Counted from the stretch's first letter, positions 36,949 to 47,492 are shown. The stretch: DNA of 64,000 nucleotides from Streptosporangium subroseum (GCF_900188345.1 NZ_FZOD01000008.1:124001-188000); one strand, 5' to 3'. Program-made: numbers and translations. Notes: generated from the letters alone by a model not told the origin.

Positions 36949-38328
36949 TCAGCGCCTGACCTTGACGTAGTCGCTGCGGCTGGAGTCACCGTAGAAGTCG
37001 TCGTCGCCCTTGAAGACGAACTTCCAGTAGCCCGAACCGTAGGCCAGGGTCTTGGCGTAGAGCTTGCCGCTGCCGTTGGCCGTCGTGACCTTCACGTAGC
37101 GCCACTTCTTCGAGCCCGTGGCCTTGAAGTACAGCGAGACCTTGGCCCGGTAGCCCTCCCAGCCCCCGTCGTCGACCTGGAGCTTGCCGGTGAACGTGAG
37201 GTACTTGCGGTAGCGGACGGGCTCCGGTGAGGCGTTGAAGCCGATGACACGGCTGGCCGCACGCTCCGGCTCCGGCGCGGGCTCCGGCTTGCGAACCGTC
37301 ACGTGGTCGGTGTCGCTGCTGCTGCCCTTGACGCCGTCGGCGCCGCGGAACTCGGCACGCCAGTGACCCGAACGCCTGGCCGTCACGTCGACGTCGAAGC
37401 GCCCGTCGCGGTTGGTCCAGCCGCTGTCCACCTGGTCCCAGCGGGACGAGCCGTCGGCGCGGAACAGGATGGCGACCTTCTGGCCCCTGTAGCCCTCCCA
37501 GCCGTGCTGGGCGTCGAGCTGCAGGAGACCTCTGACGCTCAGCCTGTCGCCCTCGGTCACCCAACCCGGTCCGGCGCCGAAGCCGACGATCCGGCTGGAT
37601 CGGGCCTTGGCCCTCACATCCACCCGGTCCGTCTCGCTCTTGGCCCCGAGGCGGGTCGGCGAGCCGTCGTACTCGGCCCGCCAGTGACCGCTCTTAGACG
37701 CCCTGGCCTTGAGCCAGAACTTGCCCTGGCCGTTGGTCTCCACGCTGCCGGGGAGACGGCTGTAGGAACCGCCCAGCGGCCGGAAGGCGAGATGGACCCT
37801 GGCGTTGGGCACGACGGCCCACCCGTCGGCGCCGTTCTGCCTGAGCACGCCGCTGAGGGTGACCCACTCGCCCTCGTCCACGACCGAGGGGGCGGCCGCG
37901 ATGTCGTCGAAGTCGGTCTCGTAGACCTGCTTCACGCTGAACTCGGTGGACACGGGCGTGGTGTTGCCCACGACCGCCCTGAAGGTCCACTTGATGGGGG
38001 CGGACTGGCGGTTGAAGTCCTTGGAGTACTTCCACCTGGCCTTGCCTGAACCCAGGTCCGCGTCCTTCGCCAGTTCGAAACTGGTCTCGACGCCGAGTTC
38101 CGGCTTGATCACACCGGTGACCTTGGACGCGTTGTCCTTGGTCTCCGCGGTGAAGACGACCTTCACCGTCTCGGAGCCCTTCACCACGATCGGATTGGGG
38201 TTCACCGAGACGCTGCTGACTGCGGGGTCGACGATGTTCGTCCCCGCTGATGCCGCCGTGACCGGGCCCGCGACCAGAGTTGCGATGCCCAGGGCTGCCA
38301 CGACGGCGACACGAATGCGCTTAACCAT
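36949..38328 (-). CDS. Secreted protein with three Ig-like repeats
   Basis: 459 residues. A signal peptide (VAVVAALGIATLVAGPVTAASA) is followed by an N-terminal beta domain, then three related repeats of about 100 residues, each opening near RIVGFGAGPGWV or VIGFNASPEPV and containing GWEGYRGQKVAILFRADGSSRW-like and SGHWRAEF-like segments. The build is that of extracellular Ig-like beta sandwiches found in actinobacterial surface proteins. A short Pro/Glu linker (EPAPEPE) precedes the last repeat. GGAAGG lies before ATG 38328. Function unknown. Confidence 0.75.
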   Translation of the reverse strand: MVKRIRVAVVAALGIATLVAGPVTAASAGTNIVDPAVSSVSVNPNPIVVKGSETVKVVFTAETKDNASKVTGVIKPELGVETSFELAKDADLGSGKARWKYSKDFNRQSAPIKWTFRAVVGNTTPVSTEFSVKQVYETDFDDIAAAPSVVDEGEWVTLSGVLRQNGADGWAVVPNARVHLAFRPLGGSYSRLPGSVETNGQGKFWLKARASKSGHWRAEYDGSPTRLGAKSETDRVDVRAKARSSRIVGFGAGPGWVTEGDRLSVRGLLQLDAQHGWEGYRGQKVAILFRADGSSRWDQVDSGWTNRDGRFDVDVTARRSGHWRAEFRGADGVKGSSSDTDHVTVRKPEPAPEPERAASRVIGFNASPEPVRYRKYLTFTGKLQVDDGGWEGYRAKVSLYFKATGSKKWRYVKVTTANGSGKLYAKTLAYGSGYWKFVFKGDDDFYGDSSRSDYVKVRR

Positions 38329-38533
38329 TCGGGCCTTCCGTCCTTCCCGTTGGTTGCACGCGGCATGAGGGTGCCACGTCATTCCACCAAGTAGACGGCT
38401 ATAGGAGGTCAATGGTTCGTAAGTCTGACAAGTTGTTATGAAGGACTGTCGAATAGGATCGGTCCACTGACCGTGTTGCACCAAACATGTCAAGGTTGAG
38501 GACGAGACCGAACGATGAGGACATAATCAGGTT

Positions 38534-40753
<2,220 letters not shown>

Positions 40754-40843
40754 TCCACGGGCCCGGCAGCCGAGAGGCCGCCGGGTGGAACCCTGCGCTC
40801 GTCGACGGCGAACAGGCCCGGCTCCGCCCTTTTCCGTGCAACC

Positions 40844-41731
40844 TCAGTACGGCGAGGGCCCCCCGAACATCTCCCCGAGGCGGGAGGCCAGAGCCGGGTC
40901 ACCGGTGAGGTGGACGCGGCCGGCGGCCAGGAGGCCCGCAGGATCGGCGGTGCCCGCGATCAGGCGGAGGAGGTCGGCGCCGGGGAGGGTGAGGACGACG
41001 GCGGGATCGGCGACCGAGATCTGGCGCGCGAAGGCGCGGTCACCGCGGATCATGATCGTCCATGGGGTGGGCCCGGTGAGCGCCGGGTCCGAGCCGGTCA
41101 GCCGGAACTCGATCGCCCCCTGGAAGCCGAAGAAGTTCGCCCCTTGCACGCCGCGTTCCCTGGCCGTCTCGAGGTCCTCGTGGCACATCATCGGGAGCAC
41201 CACCGCGAGATTGGGGTTCACGGCGAACCCCGCGGGCAGGCACTCCTCGGAGGCGAGCAACGCGTAGTACTCCCCCAACCAGCGGGCCGCCTCCTGCGGC
41301 GTGACAAACGAGAACGACAGCGCGCCGATTCCGTTCCGTGCCGCCAGGTGGATGGTCTCCCTGCGCGAGCAGGCCACCCAGAGCGGCGGGTGCGGCTTCT
41401 GCACGGTTTTCGGGATGACGTTGCGGAGATGCATCCGGAGGTACGGCGAGTGCCAGCCGGCGAAGGGCTCCTCCACGAACATCCGGGTGATCGCGTCGAT
41501 GGCGTCCTGCCACATGGCCCGCTTCTCGCCCCTGGGCACGCCGAACCCGCTCAGCTCGGCGGCGGAGCTGGCCTCACCGGTGCCGAAGTCCACTCGGCCG
41601 TCGGAGATCAGGTCAAGGGTGGCGATCCGCTCCGCCACCCGGGCGGGATGGTTGACCGGCGGCGGGATCTGCACGATGCCGTGACCGAGGCGGATGGCGG
41701 TGGTTCGCTGCGAGGCCGCGGCGAGGAAGAT
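40844..41731 (-). pseudogene. LLM flavin-dependent monooxygenase, C-terminal part (split gene)
   Basis: About 295 residues of a bacterial luciferase-like enzyme beginning abruptly at IFLAAASQRTTAIRLGHGIVQIPPPVNHPARVAERIATLDLISDGRVDFGTGE. It is then normal through HPPLWVACSRRETI and NPNLAVVLPMM. The family's first 60 or so residues are missing upstream; they occur in the same strand at 58396-58593. At the break the reading runs into the IS630 relic. Clearly an interrupted gene. Confidence 0.85.
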
Positions 41732-41782
41732 CCAAGGCGGGTGTGGCCGGCGATAAAAGGCACCCGGGCGGCTTGGGGATCG

Positions 41783-42350
41783 TGGCTGGTGTTCGCCGGC
41801 GAATCCGGCCAGAGCCTCCAGACCGCCCCGAGGAAGGCCCTGGGCCCGCACGGGCCAGACCCCGGTGCTGGAGGTCTCCTACGGTGACCGGGACCGGGTC
41901 TCGATCGCCGCCCTGATCTGCATCAAGCCCGGCCGTCGCGTCCGGCTGATCTACCGCACGATCACCTATCACCAGCGCCGGGGTGAGCGGAAAGGCTTCG
42001 TCGCGGCCGACTTCAAGGCCCTGCTGCACGCCGCCCATGCCCAGCTCAGCGGTCCGATCTCACTGGTGTGGGACAGTTTGCCCGAGCACGTCAGCGCCCA
42101 GATGCGCCGGTGGATCACCGCTCAGGGCGGCTGGCTGCTGGTCTATCGGCTGCCGCCGTATGCGCTCGACCTCAACCCGGCCGAGGGGATCTGGTCCAAC
42201 CTGCGCATCACCCTGCTCAACTTCGCCGTCCGCGGCATCGATGAGCTCACCGCTCTGATCAAGCACCGGCTCAAACGCATGCAGTACCAGCCCGAACTGC
42301 TGACCGAATTCATCGCCCAGACCGGACTCATGATCTCCGATCCGATGTAA
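41783..42350 (+). pseudogene. IS630-family transposase remnant
   Basis: The DDE catalytic domain can be followed from WLVFAGESGQSLQ in one frame to WARTGQTPVLEVSYGDRDRVSIAALICIKPG in another, with a frameshift near 41840. It continues with LVWDSLPEHVSAQ and PPYALDLNPAEGIWSNL to the stop. The first acidic residue is changed (AGES where the family has a DE pair), and the N-terminal HTH domain is missing, so it is inactive. It abuts the truncated LLM gene at 41731. Confidence 0.8.
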
Positions 42351-42827
42351 CCCTCAGCTTTCTCGTTTAGTACTGCTTGTGCGCCGTACCCGATGTGACG
42401 CGCCGTCGTACCGTATCTCCCTCACGATTGTTTGAGTGGGGTTGGTCGTCGTTGATGGTTGGGGCGATCGAAAGCGGAAGCCCCCGCCGTGATGGCGAAT
42501 TCGAGGGCTCTCCGCGTTATACGGCCACAGGCAGTTAACCGACTCGACCCGGGAGCCGTTGTACGAGAGGAGTCGATCCTTTCCCCGAGGTGAGGCATCT
42601 ACGGCATTTCACGAAGTCACCACTACCCAGGCCAGCCCGCCGAACTGACGACGGTTGAATAGGCGAGTTCACTGGTCTGGCATCCCCAGTGGGCCTTCGG
42701 TCTTCGAGCCGCCCTCAGCGGTCCACCCTGAAGGGGACCCTGACCACGACCTGGCCGACGACGACGAACGTAGGAGCCAACCTGATTGGAACGACCTGAT
42801 TACCTGACCCGAGAAAGAAGTAAGAAG
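42351..42827. other. Non-coding left border of the island
   Basis: No open frame gives a protein-like sequence between the IS630 relic and the terminator at 42828. No tRNA or integrase attachment site was recognised. Confidence 0.4.
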
Positions 42828-42853
42828 GCCCCCATCCCTCGCGGATGGGGGCC
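42828..42853 (-). terminator. Rho-independent terminator
   Basis: Eleven-base arms GGCCCCCATCC/GGATGGGGGCC type with a five-base loop, followed on the minus strand by a T-rich tract. It lies about 40 bases past the stop of the secreted-protein gene at 42891. Confidence 0.75.
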
Positions 42854-42890
42854 CTTCGTCGTTTCAGAGGCTTTGTGGTGGGTGAGCGGG

Positions 42891-43349
42891 TCAGAGCCTG
42901 GGGTTAGTGTTAATGAAAATGCTCATGCGCGAGCAGGTGTTAAACAATCGACCGTAGTACCGACCGTAGAGTCCGTTGATCCTTGTAGTGGTGTCGCCGT
43001 ACCCGAAGCCGACGATCTGACCGTTATTCGCGTCGATGAGTTGCCACTTGATATCGCTTGCGTCGCAGACCGGGTTGGGCGGCTTGGCTTCGAAGGCTCG
43101 GACGTTCACGAACCAGCTGGCCTCCCCCGGATTGTTAGCACTGGCCGAGATCGTACCGGTGGTGCAGCTCCTCGACACAGACAAAAAGAGGGTGCACTCG
43201 GCTGTAGCCGTAGCTGCGTACGCTGACGGCGCGGCGACGATTGTCGCGAACAGCGCGACCATGAGCCCGACCGCCACGGATCGGAACGTGCGACTCCCCC
43301 CACGTGTTCTCGATGCCGCCTTGCCATCTGTGACCTGGAGATTGACCAT
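42891..43349 (-). CDS. Small secreted protein (island cargo)
   Basis: 152 residues from ATG 43349. An N-terminal signal peptide with twin-arginine-free basic start and hydrophobic VAVGLMVALFATIVAAPSAYA is followed by a mature part with Cys in ECTLFLSVSRSCTTG, NPVCDASD and FNTCSRMS, four Cys that could form two disulfides, and Tyr/Gly-rich GLYGRYYGRLF. Family not recognised. It has its own terminator. Confidence 0.6.
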   Translation of the reverse strand: MVNLQVTDGKAASRTRGGSRTFRSVAVGLMVALFATIVAAPSAYAATATAECTLFLSVSRSCTTGTISASANNPGEASWFVNVRAFEAKPPNPVCDASDIKWQLIDANNGQIVGFGYGDTTTRINGLYGRYYGRLFNTCSRMSIFINTNPRL

Positions 43350-43477
43350 CAACGCACCTGTCTCTGCCGAAGCGATGGAATCGAAGTGATCATCGCTTAC
43401 TCTCCCCCGCGCCGGTATCTGGAAGCTGACAGGTTGTGAGATCGCCAGGCTCGTGATAGACGATCAGGCCGAGTAAG

Positions 43478-43521
43478 AAATAGAGAGTGCCCCCGGCCGA
43501 AGCCGGGGGCACTCTCTATTT
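43478..43521. terminator. Bidirectional terminator, copy 1 of a repeated hairpin
   Basis: A perfect 20-base stem whose inner part is GCCCCCGGC with a CGAA loop; the outer part AAATAGAGAGT gives U-rich ends on both strands. It ends the lipoprotein gene at 43522. The same inner hairpin occurs at 44561-44582 and 53585-53606. Confidence 0.85.
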
Positions 43522-43941
43522 TTACGAGAATGATCCACTATCTACAACCACGCCCCCGAGCAGTTGTGCCACTGCCTGCGGATCTTCGAAATAAGAAGCG
43601 TGGACGACGAACTTATTGCCAGCAATCACCTTGAAGTCGAAACCAGGCTGTGTGAAATTTGAGTCAGGGTTGAAGAGGTACTTCACGAACTCTGCCGTCT
43701 CGGCATCCGTGTTGAGCTTCCGAACCCATGTTCCGGCGTCCTCGTTTCCGACTACGGTGCACTCCGTAGCGGGGTACTTACCGGTGGCGGTGAAGAAGTT
43801 GGCAGTCCACGACCTATCGCAGGCGATGCCGTTTTCCTTGAGGGCATTTGCGACATCAGCCTCGGTTTCGAATGCCTTTGCCTGTCCGGCACACCCGCTG
43901 AGTGTGATGAGAAATGCAAGAAGGATGAGGAGCTTCCGCAT
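43522..43941 (-). CDS. Small lipoprotein (island cargo)
   Basis: 139 residues. The lipobox is LSGC at about residues 14-17 after a hydrophobic LLILLAFLITL. The mature part has NALKENGIACDRSW and ATECTVVGNEDAGTW, giving two Cys likely to pair. It shares the LK-G-ACD layout with the adjacent membrane-anchored protein at 43997-44512, suggesting a common origin. Function unknown. Confidence 0.65.
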   Translation of the reverse strand: MRKLLILLAFLITLSGCAGQAKAFETEADVANALKENGIACDRSWTANFFTATGKYPATECTVVGNEDAGTWVRKLNTDAETAEFVKYLFNPDSNFTQPGFDFKVIAGNKFVVHASYFEDPQAVAQLLGGVVVDSGSFS

Positions 43942-43996
43942 CGGTCATCATTTCCAATCTACCCCCAGCCCACACCGGGGGCTTTTTGCGTTGGGG

Positions 43997-44512
43997 CTAT
44001 TCCGTCCAGCCGAGCTTTCCGGCTGCTAGTGAGCAATCAGGGTCCCCACACATGACTTCCCACGTGGGGTAGCTTTCGCCGTCCCATTTCTTTGCACTGA
44101 ACACGCCGCCGCCGTTGTCGCCCCACCTGTTCATTCCATGAACAATGTCGTTGGCGATGCCCCCGTACGTGTCCATGGCCTCCGGGCCGTCGTAGTAGAG
44201 CGCAGTAGTCTTCCCACAAGCCCAGATGTTTTCGTTCTGGAGCGCGGCGGCACCATAGCCGCCATCCTGGCAGGCAAAGCCAACGCCCTTGAGTTTCTGG
44301 ATGAGTTCGTTGGCGTTCGACGGTTCGCTGGACGTCTGAGGGGACGACAGCGATGGGAAGTGAATGTTGTTTGAGGGGAAAAGCGGTAAGACGATCCAGA
44401 CCGCAGCGACGAGGACGAAAACAGTTGAGACGAAGGCGAGCACTCCCTGCACCGCAGGAGAGAGGTCGTTCCAACCTTCACGCAGAGACTTGTCAGGCTG
44501 GGGGGATTCCAT
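43997..44512 (-). CDS. Membrane-anchored protein (island cargo)
   Basis: 171 residues: a basic/acidic cytoplasmic start, one transmembrane helix (GVLAFVSTVFVLVAAVWIVLPLF), a Ser/Pro linker and an outer domain with LIQKLKGVGFACQDGGYGAAAL, NIWACGKTTALYYDG and VMCGDPDCS. The outer domain resembles the neighbouring lipoprotein in its first segment. No family recognised. Confidence 0.6.
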   Translation of the reverse strand: MESPQPDKSLREGWNDLSPAVQGVLAFVSTVFVLVAAVWIVLPLFPSNNIHFPSLSSPQTSSEPSNANELIQKLKGVGFACQDGGYGAAALQNENIWACGKTTALYYDGPEAMDTYGGIANDIVHGMNRWGDNGGGVFSAKKWDGESYPTWEVMCGDPDCSLAAGKLGWTE

Positions 44513-44560
44513 GGGGGGTTTCCATTCTGGCTTCGGAACGTTCCAGGCATCGAAAAAGAA

Positions 44561-44582
44561 GCCCCCGGCCGAAGCCGGGGGC
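44561..44582. terminator. Terminator, copy 2 of the repeated hairpin
   Basis: Nine-base stem GCCCCCGGC with a CGAA loop, identical to the inner part at 43478-43521. It ends the two coiled-coil genes at 44607-45010; an A-run (GAAAAAGAA) beside it gives Us on the minus-strand transcript. Confidence 0.8.
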
Positions 44583-44606
44583 AGTTGTGCGTAGGAGGCC
44601 GGCGAG

Positions 44607-44825
44607 CTAGCTGATGCGCCTCTGGATGTCGATCAGGATCGACAGCATCTGCGCCTGGCCTTCCTGGAGCGAGGTGACCTTGGAGTCCAGCGCCTTGAGG
44701 TCGTTGGCCACCCCGTTGATCCGGTTGGTCAACGCCTCGGCGACCTCCATCTGATCGGCGCGGATCTGGATGTGCTCGTTCTCCACCACCGTGGCGAACC
44801 GCAGTGCTGCGTCCTTGATGCTCAC
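44607..44825 (-). CDS. Small coiled-coil protein
   Basis: 72 residues with heptad-like hydrophobic spacing (VAEALTNRINGVANDLKALDSKVTSLQEGQAQMLSILIDIQRRIS). ATG overlaps the preceding stop by four bases, so it is co-translated with the other coiled-coil protein and the two may form a heteromeric coil. No family recognised. Confidence 0.6.
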   Translation of the reverse strand: MSIKDAALRFATVVENEHIQIRADQMEVAEALTNRINGVANDLKALDSKVTSLQEGQAQMLSILIDIQRRIS

Positions 44826-45010
44826 ACCGACTCCGTCCCGGGGCGCTCGATATCACAGTGGTTGAGCAGCAGGGCCACACCCTGCTCGATGACTGCCAGA
44901 CGCTCGGTGTCCTCAGCCAGTATCGACTTGATCTCCGCGAGGTCCCGGCCCGCCTGGAACGCCCAGGACTCCAGATCCCGGACGCGATCTTCTATGTTCT
45001 TCGCGATCAC
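44822..45010 (-). CDS. Small coiled-coil protein, first gene of pair
   Basis: 62 residues from GTG 45010: IEDRVRDLESWAFQAGRDLAEIKSILAEDTERLAVIEQGVALLLNH, a predicted amphipathic coil. The ribosome site AAGGGA lies within a hairpin (45022-45042) in the leader, so its translation may be controlled. Confidence 0.55.
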   Translation of the reverse strand: MIAKNIEDRVRDLESWAFQAGRDLAEIKSILAEDTERLAVIEQGVALLLNHCDIERPGTESV

Positions 45011-45021
45011 TCGCTGTACAT

Positions 45022-45070
45022 CCCTTACCGTGGGGGTAAGGGACCTGGCTGATAGCTGCAGTCAGGTCCC
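45022..45070 (-). promoter_or_regulatory. Overlapping leader hairpins before the coiled-coil genes
   Basis: On the minus-strand transcript a first hairpin pairs GGGACCTG with CAGGTCCC (45070-45040). A second pairs CCCTTAC with GTAAGGG (45042-45022). They share three bases (45040-45042), and the second arm contains the gene's AAGGG ribosome site. This could be a translational switch; it is inferred from sequence symmetry alone. Confidence 0.4.
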
Positions 45071-45152
45071 GCTTCTTTGAGAGTAGCCGGTACCGGCGTC
45101 TCAGCCTCCGGTCTGTCGGCCAGTTGGTTAGTGGTGAAATGAGCCAGGAAAA

Positions 45153-45168
45153 CTATATCTCGCTATAC
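45153..45168. promoter_or_regulatory. Repeated operator-like element, copy 1
   Basis: CTATATCTCGCTATAC, with half-sites CTATA and TATAC six bases apart. On the minus strand it includes a TATAGT box. It lies upstream of the coiled-coil gene pair. The 13-base core TATATCTCGCTAT recurs at three other places in the island. Confidence 0.6.
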
Positions 45169-45190
45169 CTTGCTCGGCGCAAAGTGAAAG

Positions 45191-45892
45191 CTACTTGAGG
45201 CTGACGAACGCGCCACCGGAGAAGTACGAGTCGTGCAGCTCGATGCCCGCGAGCTTGATGTTCTTGGGCACGTCGAACAGCAACTGGCCCTTGACCGTGT
45301 TGCCGGGGTTGACGTCCTCCAGGAAGGAGTTGGAGTCCTCCACCCAGATGGCAGCACCTGTGTCCGCGTCGTACTCGCGTCCCTTGGAGTCGAGGAGCGT
45401 CTGCGCACCGCTGCTAAAGGTCTGTGACTCATCCCCGATGTTCTTCACGGTGACGTGGAAGATCACGTACTGGCCCTGAGCATTCGAGCCGAAGTACTGG
45501 CTGCCGACCCGTGAGACACCCTTCTGAACCCTGGTGATCTTGAAGGAGAACTTGCCGTCGCGCACCGTGTCACCGACACCCGGCAGCTTCGGCTTCGGCT
45601 TCGGCTTGGGCTTCGGCTTGGGCTCGGGCTCCTTCTCGGGGGCCACGATGTCCGTGGCGCCATCGGTGGGCTCGATGGACTCGGTAGGTGTGGTGGAGCT
45701 GTAGGAGTCGGCGAAGGTGGTGGGCTGGTCATCCGAGCCGCCCACGAGGTTGCCCACAACAGCCAGACCGAAGATGACAGCTACAGTGATCAGGCAGCCC
45801 TTCAGGCAGCCGCCCGACTTCTTCTGGATGAACACAGGCTGCTGCTGCGGGGGCTGGTATCCGCTGGTCGGGGGGTATGAGGGGTTGTTCAT
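45191..45892 (-). CDS. DUF4352-like membrane-anchored protein
   Basis: 233 residues. A Pro/Gln-rich start is followed by a Cys pair and one transmembrane helix (GCLKGCLITVAVIFGLAVVGNLV), an acidic linker and a Lys-Pro repeat (EPKPKPKPKPKPK), which may span the cell wall. The outer immunoglobulin-like domain has VGDTVRDGKFSFKITRV, VIFHVTVKNIGDESQTF and GQLLFDVPKNIKL, the DUF4352 pattern. AAGGAG precedes ATG. Likely surface cargo. Confidence 0.78.
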   Translation of the reverse strand: MNNPSYPPTSGYQPPQQQPVFIQKKSGGCLKGCLITVAVIFGLAVVGNLVGGSDDQPTTFADSYSSTTPTESIEPTDGATDIVAPEKEPEPKPKPKPKPKPKLPGVGDTVRDGKFSFKITRVQKGVSRVGSQYFGSNAQGQYVIFHVTVKNIGDESQTFSSGAQTLLDSKGREYDADTGAAIWVEDSNSFLEDVNPGNTVKGQLLFDVPKNIKLAGIELHDSYFSGGAFVSLK

Positions 45893-45916
45893 GTGAACTC
45901 CTTAATCGGTGGTGAA

Positions 45917-45932
45917 CTATATCTCGCCATAG
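45917..45932. promoter_or_regulatory. Repeated operator-like element, copy 2
   Basis: CTATATCTCGCCATAG, a better palindrome than copy 1 (CTAT/ATAG ends). It lies about 25 bases before the DUF4352-like gene and contains a minus-strand TATAGT box. Confidence 0.6.
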
Positions 45933-45989
45933 CTCGCCCACATGCCCAGGGGGCAGGCCGGCGAAGGATCTCGGGGGTACCTTGGGGGT

Positions 45990-46024
45990 GCGGGACCTGA
46001 TTGTTAAGGTCAGTCAGGTCCCGC
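45990..46024. terminator. Hairpin after the tandem membrane-protein genes
   Basis: Eleven-base arms GCGGGACCTGA/TCAGGTCCCGC with a 13-base loop, just past the stop at 46045. It is a near copy of the leader hairpin at 45040-45070, implying duplication of this block. Termination is inferred from position. Confidence 0.5.
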
Positions 46025-46044
46025 GTCTTTGTGTCAGCCGATCG

Positions 46045-46437
46045 TTACAGGCCCAAGCCGAGGACCCCGTCCTCGCAAGCCGCCTTGAACGCGGCCTTGT
46101 CCTCGTCGGTCTTGGGCCGTGCGTCATCCGACGCAACGTCAGGCCCCTGGAGGTAGTAGAGCGCACTCTCACAGTTCTTGAAGGGGAGCGGCTTGCCCGC
46201 CGCCGCCGCCAGCGACGGGTAGCGGAGCATGTTCGCGGCCAGGATGCCCTTGGAGTAGAAGGCGTTCATCATCAGGTCCCGGCCAGGTCCGCCGGTCGTC
46301 GGCCCGGAGGCGACCATGAAGGCGAGGCATCCGGCCGCCGCCAGGGTGAGTACCTGGGTGACGATCAGGATCTTGGTCAACTTGCTCATGCGGTTTCCCT
46401 TAGGTTCGGTGCTGTCGAGTACTTGATCGTCGTTCAT
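46045..46437 (-). CDS. Small membrane-anchored protein, tandem paralogue B
   Basis: 130 residues: one N-terminal helix (LIVTQVLTLAAAGCLAFMVA) and an outer part with FYSKGILAANMLRYPSL, NCESALYYLQGPD and TDEDKAAFKAAC. It matches the next gene upstream in helix, a Cys-centred CE-L-Y-GPD motif and the TEED-F-C ending, so the two arose by tandem duplication. The starts and stops overlap (ATGA). ATG 46389 is an alternative start. Confidence 0.6.
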   Translation of the reverse strand: MNDDQVLDSTEPKGNRMSKLTKILIVTQVLTLAAAGCLAFMVASGPTTGGPGRDLMMNAFYSKGILAANMLRYPSLAAAAGKPLPFKNCESALYYLQGPDVASDDARPKTDEDKAAFKAACEDGVLGLGL

Positions 46438-46763
46438 GGTCGCTTCAGCAGTTCCTTAACCAGCCAGTCACACCCGGCCAGGAAAGCCCTGTCGTCCTCC
46501 TCTGTCTGCGGTGGGGCGAGCGACAGCCGGATCGGGGCATCTGGCCCCTTGGCGTAGTCGAGCCCCGCCTCGCACGAGGTGAAGTGCCGAAGGCTGCGCG
46601 GCTGCGACGTGACCTCATAAGCGGCCTCCGTACCCGACTTGAAGTAGGGGCTCTTCATCGGGTCCGCCTCCGCGCTCGGCCCGTAGACACCCATGAGGGC
46701 GGCTCCGGCCGCCGCCAGGGTAAGAGCCTGGGCAGCGACCAGAGACCTGTACGAGCTGTTCAC
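46434..46763 (-). CDS. Small membrane-anchored protein, tandem paralogue A
   Basis: 109 residues from GTG 46763, overlapping the preceding stop by four bases. The N-terminal helix is LVAAQALTLAAAGAALMGV; the outer part has YFKSGTEAAYEV, SCEAGLDYAKGPDAP and TEEDDRAFLAGCDWLVKELL, paralleling paralogue B. Two conserved Cys may pair outside the cell. Function unknown. Confidence 0.6.
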   Translation of the reverse strand: MNSSYRSLVAAQALTLAAAGAALMGVYGPSAEADPMKSPYFKSGTEAAYEVTSQPRSLRHFTSCEAGLDYAKGPDAPIRLSLAPPQTEEDDRAFLAGCDWLVKELLKRP

Positions 46764-46951
46764 GCCAGCTCCACCTCGGTGCCGATGGGGGCCGTCAGGT
46801 CCGCCCACTCCAGTTCCTCGCAGGTGACGAACACCTGCCCGTCCTCCTCGATACGGACGGCCTCCACGCGAGACGTGATCATGCCGCCGAGACCGGCCCA
46901 CAGGATGATCTCGTCGTCCTTCGAAAGCTCCTCGATGTTGAGGCCGCTCAT
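46760..46951 (-). CDS. Small acidic protein
   Basis: 63 residues (LSKDDEIILWAGLGGMITSRVEAVRIEEDGQVFVTCEELEWADL), a small beta-rich sequence. It is linked by four-base overlaps to the genes on both sides. No family recognised. Confidence 0.55.
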   Translation of the reverse strand: MSGLNIEELSKDDEIILWAGLGGMITSRVEAVRIEEDGQVFVTCEELEWADLTAPIGTEVELA

Positions 46952-47214
46952 GCGTTGTCCTTCTCTCTGCTGATGTAGGTGGTGATCCCAGCCCGGAGGC
47001 AGTAGATCGACCAGCCCTTGTCGAAGTCCTGGCCGCTGAAGCGGCCCAGCGTGAGCCCAGTGACGTTGCCGTCCAGGTCCAGCGGTGTGCGCCAGGAGAC
47101 GAACCGGCCATCCCAGGCGGCGAATACGTATTCGGCCACGCCATCCGCGCCGGGGGTGAAGTGCAGGACCGCCGCACCGTTAGGCAGCGGGTCGCCGACC
47201 TGCAATGCCTTCAT
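46948..47214 (-). CDS. Small phage-type protein
   Basis: About 88 residues: MKALQVGDPLPNGAAVLHFTPGADGVAEYVFAAWDGRFVSWRT and later GQDFDKGWSIYCLRAG. ATG 47214 is preferred to GTG 47226 because GGAG is too close to the GTG. The pattern looks like the small conserved proteins of actinophage early regions; not identified further. Confidence 0.55.
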   Translation of the reverse strand: MKALQVGDPLPNGAAVLHFTPGADGVAEYVFAAWDGRFVSWRTPLDLDGNVTGLTLGRFSGQDFDKGWSIYCLRAGITTYISREKDNA

Positions 47215-47247
47215 GATCTGACTCACTCCGATGTGATATGTGGTGGG

Positions 47248-47406
47248 TCAGTCGGCGATGTTCATCTCGGTCACGGTCCAGACGCTGCCGTCCTCGAACT
47301 CCAAGGGGGTGCCCATCAGGACCCCACGCAAGTGCATAGCCACCTCGTACTCACTGATCTCGGCGTTCTCGGGGTTGGTGAGTACGAACTCGATGGTGAC
47401 GTCCAT
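47248..47406 (-). CDS. Small hypothetical protein
   Basis: 52 residues (MDVTIEFVLTNPENAEISEYEVAMHLRGVLMG) with AAGGA nine bases before ATG 47406. A short acidic protein with no recognised family. Confidence 0.5.
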   Translation of the reverse strand: MDVTIEFVLTNPENAEISEYEVAMHLRGVLMGTPLEFEDGSVWTVTEMNIAD

Positions 47407-47492
47407 GATCTGATTCCTTCGGTAGTGACGTGCAGACCGCTGTGGCGATCTCCCCGCCCGACCGGACCAAGGCCCGGTGAGCGGAGGGACCG

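Noticed and set aside
43962..43985. CCCCC/GGGGG repeat followed by CTTTTTG as a terminator
   Set aside because: Its U-run is on the plus strand, but the nearby genes are on the minus strand, so no gene would use it.
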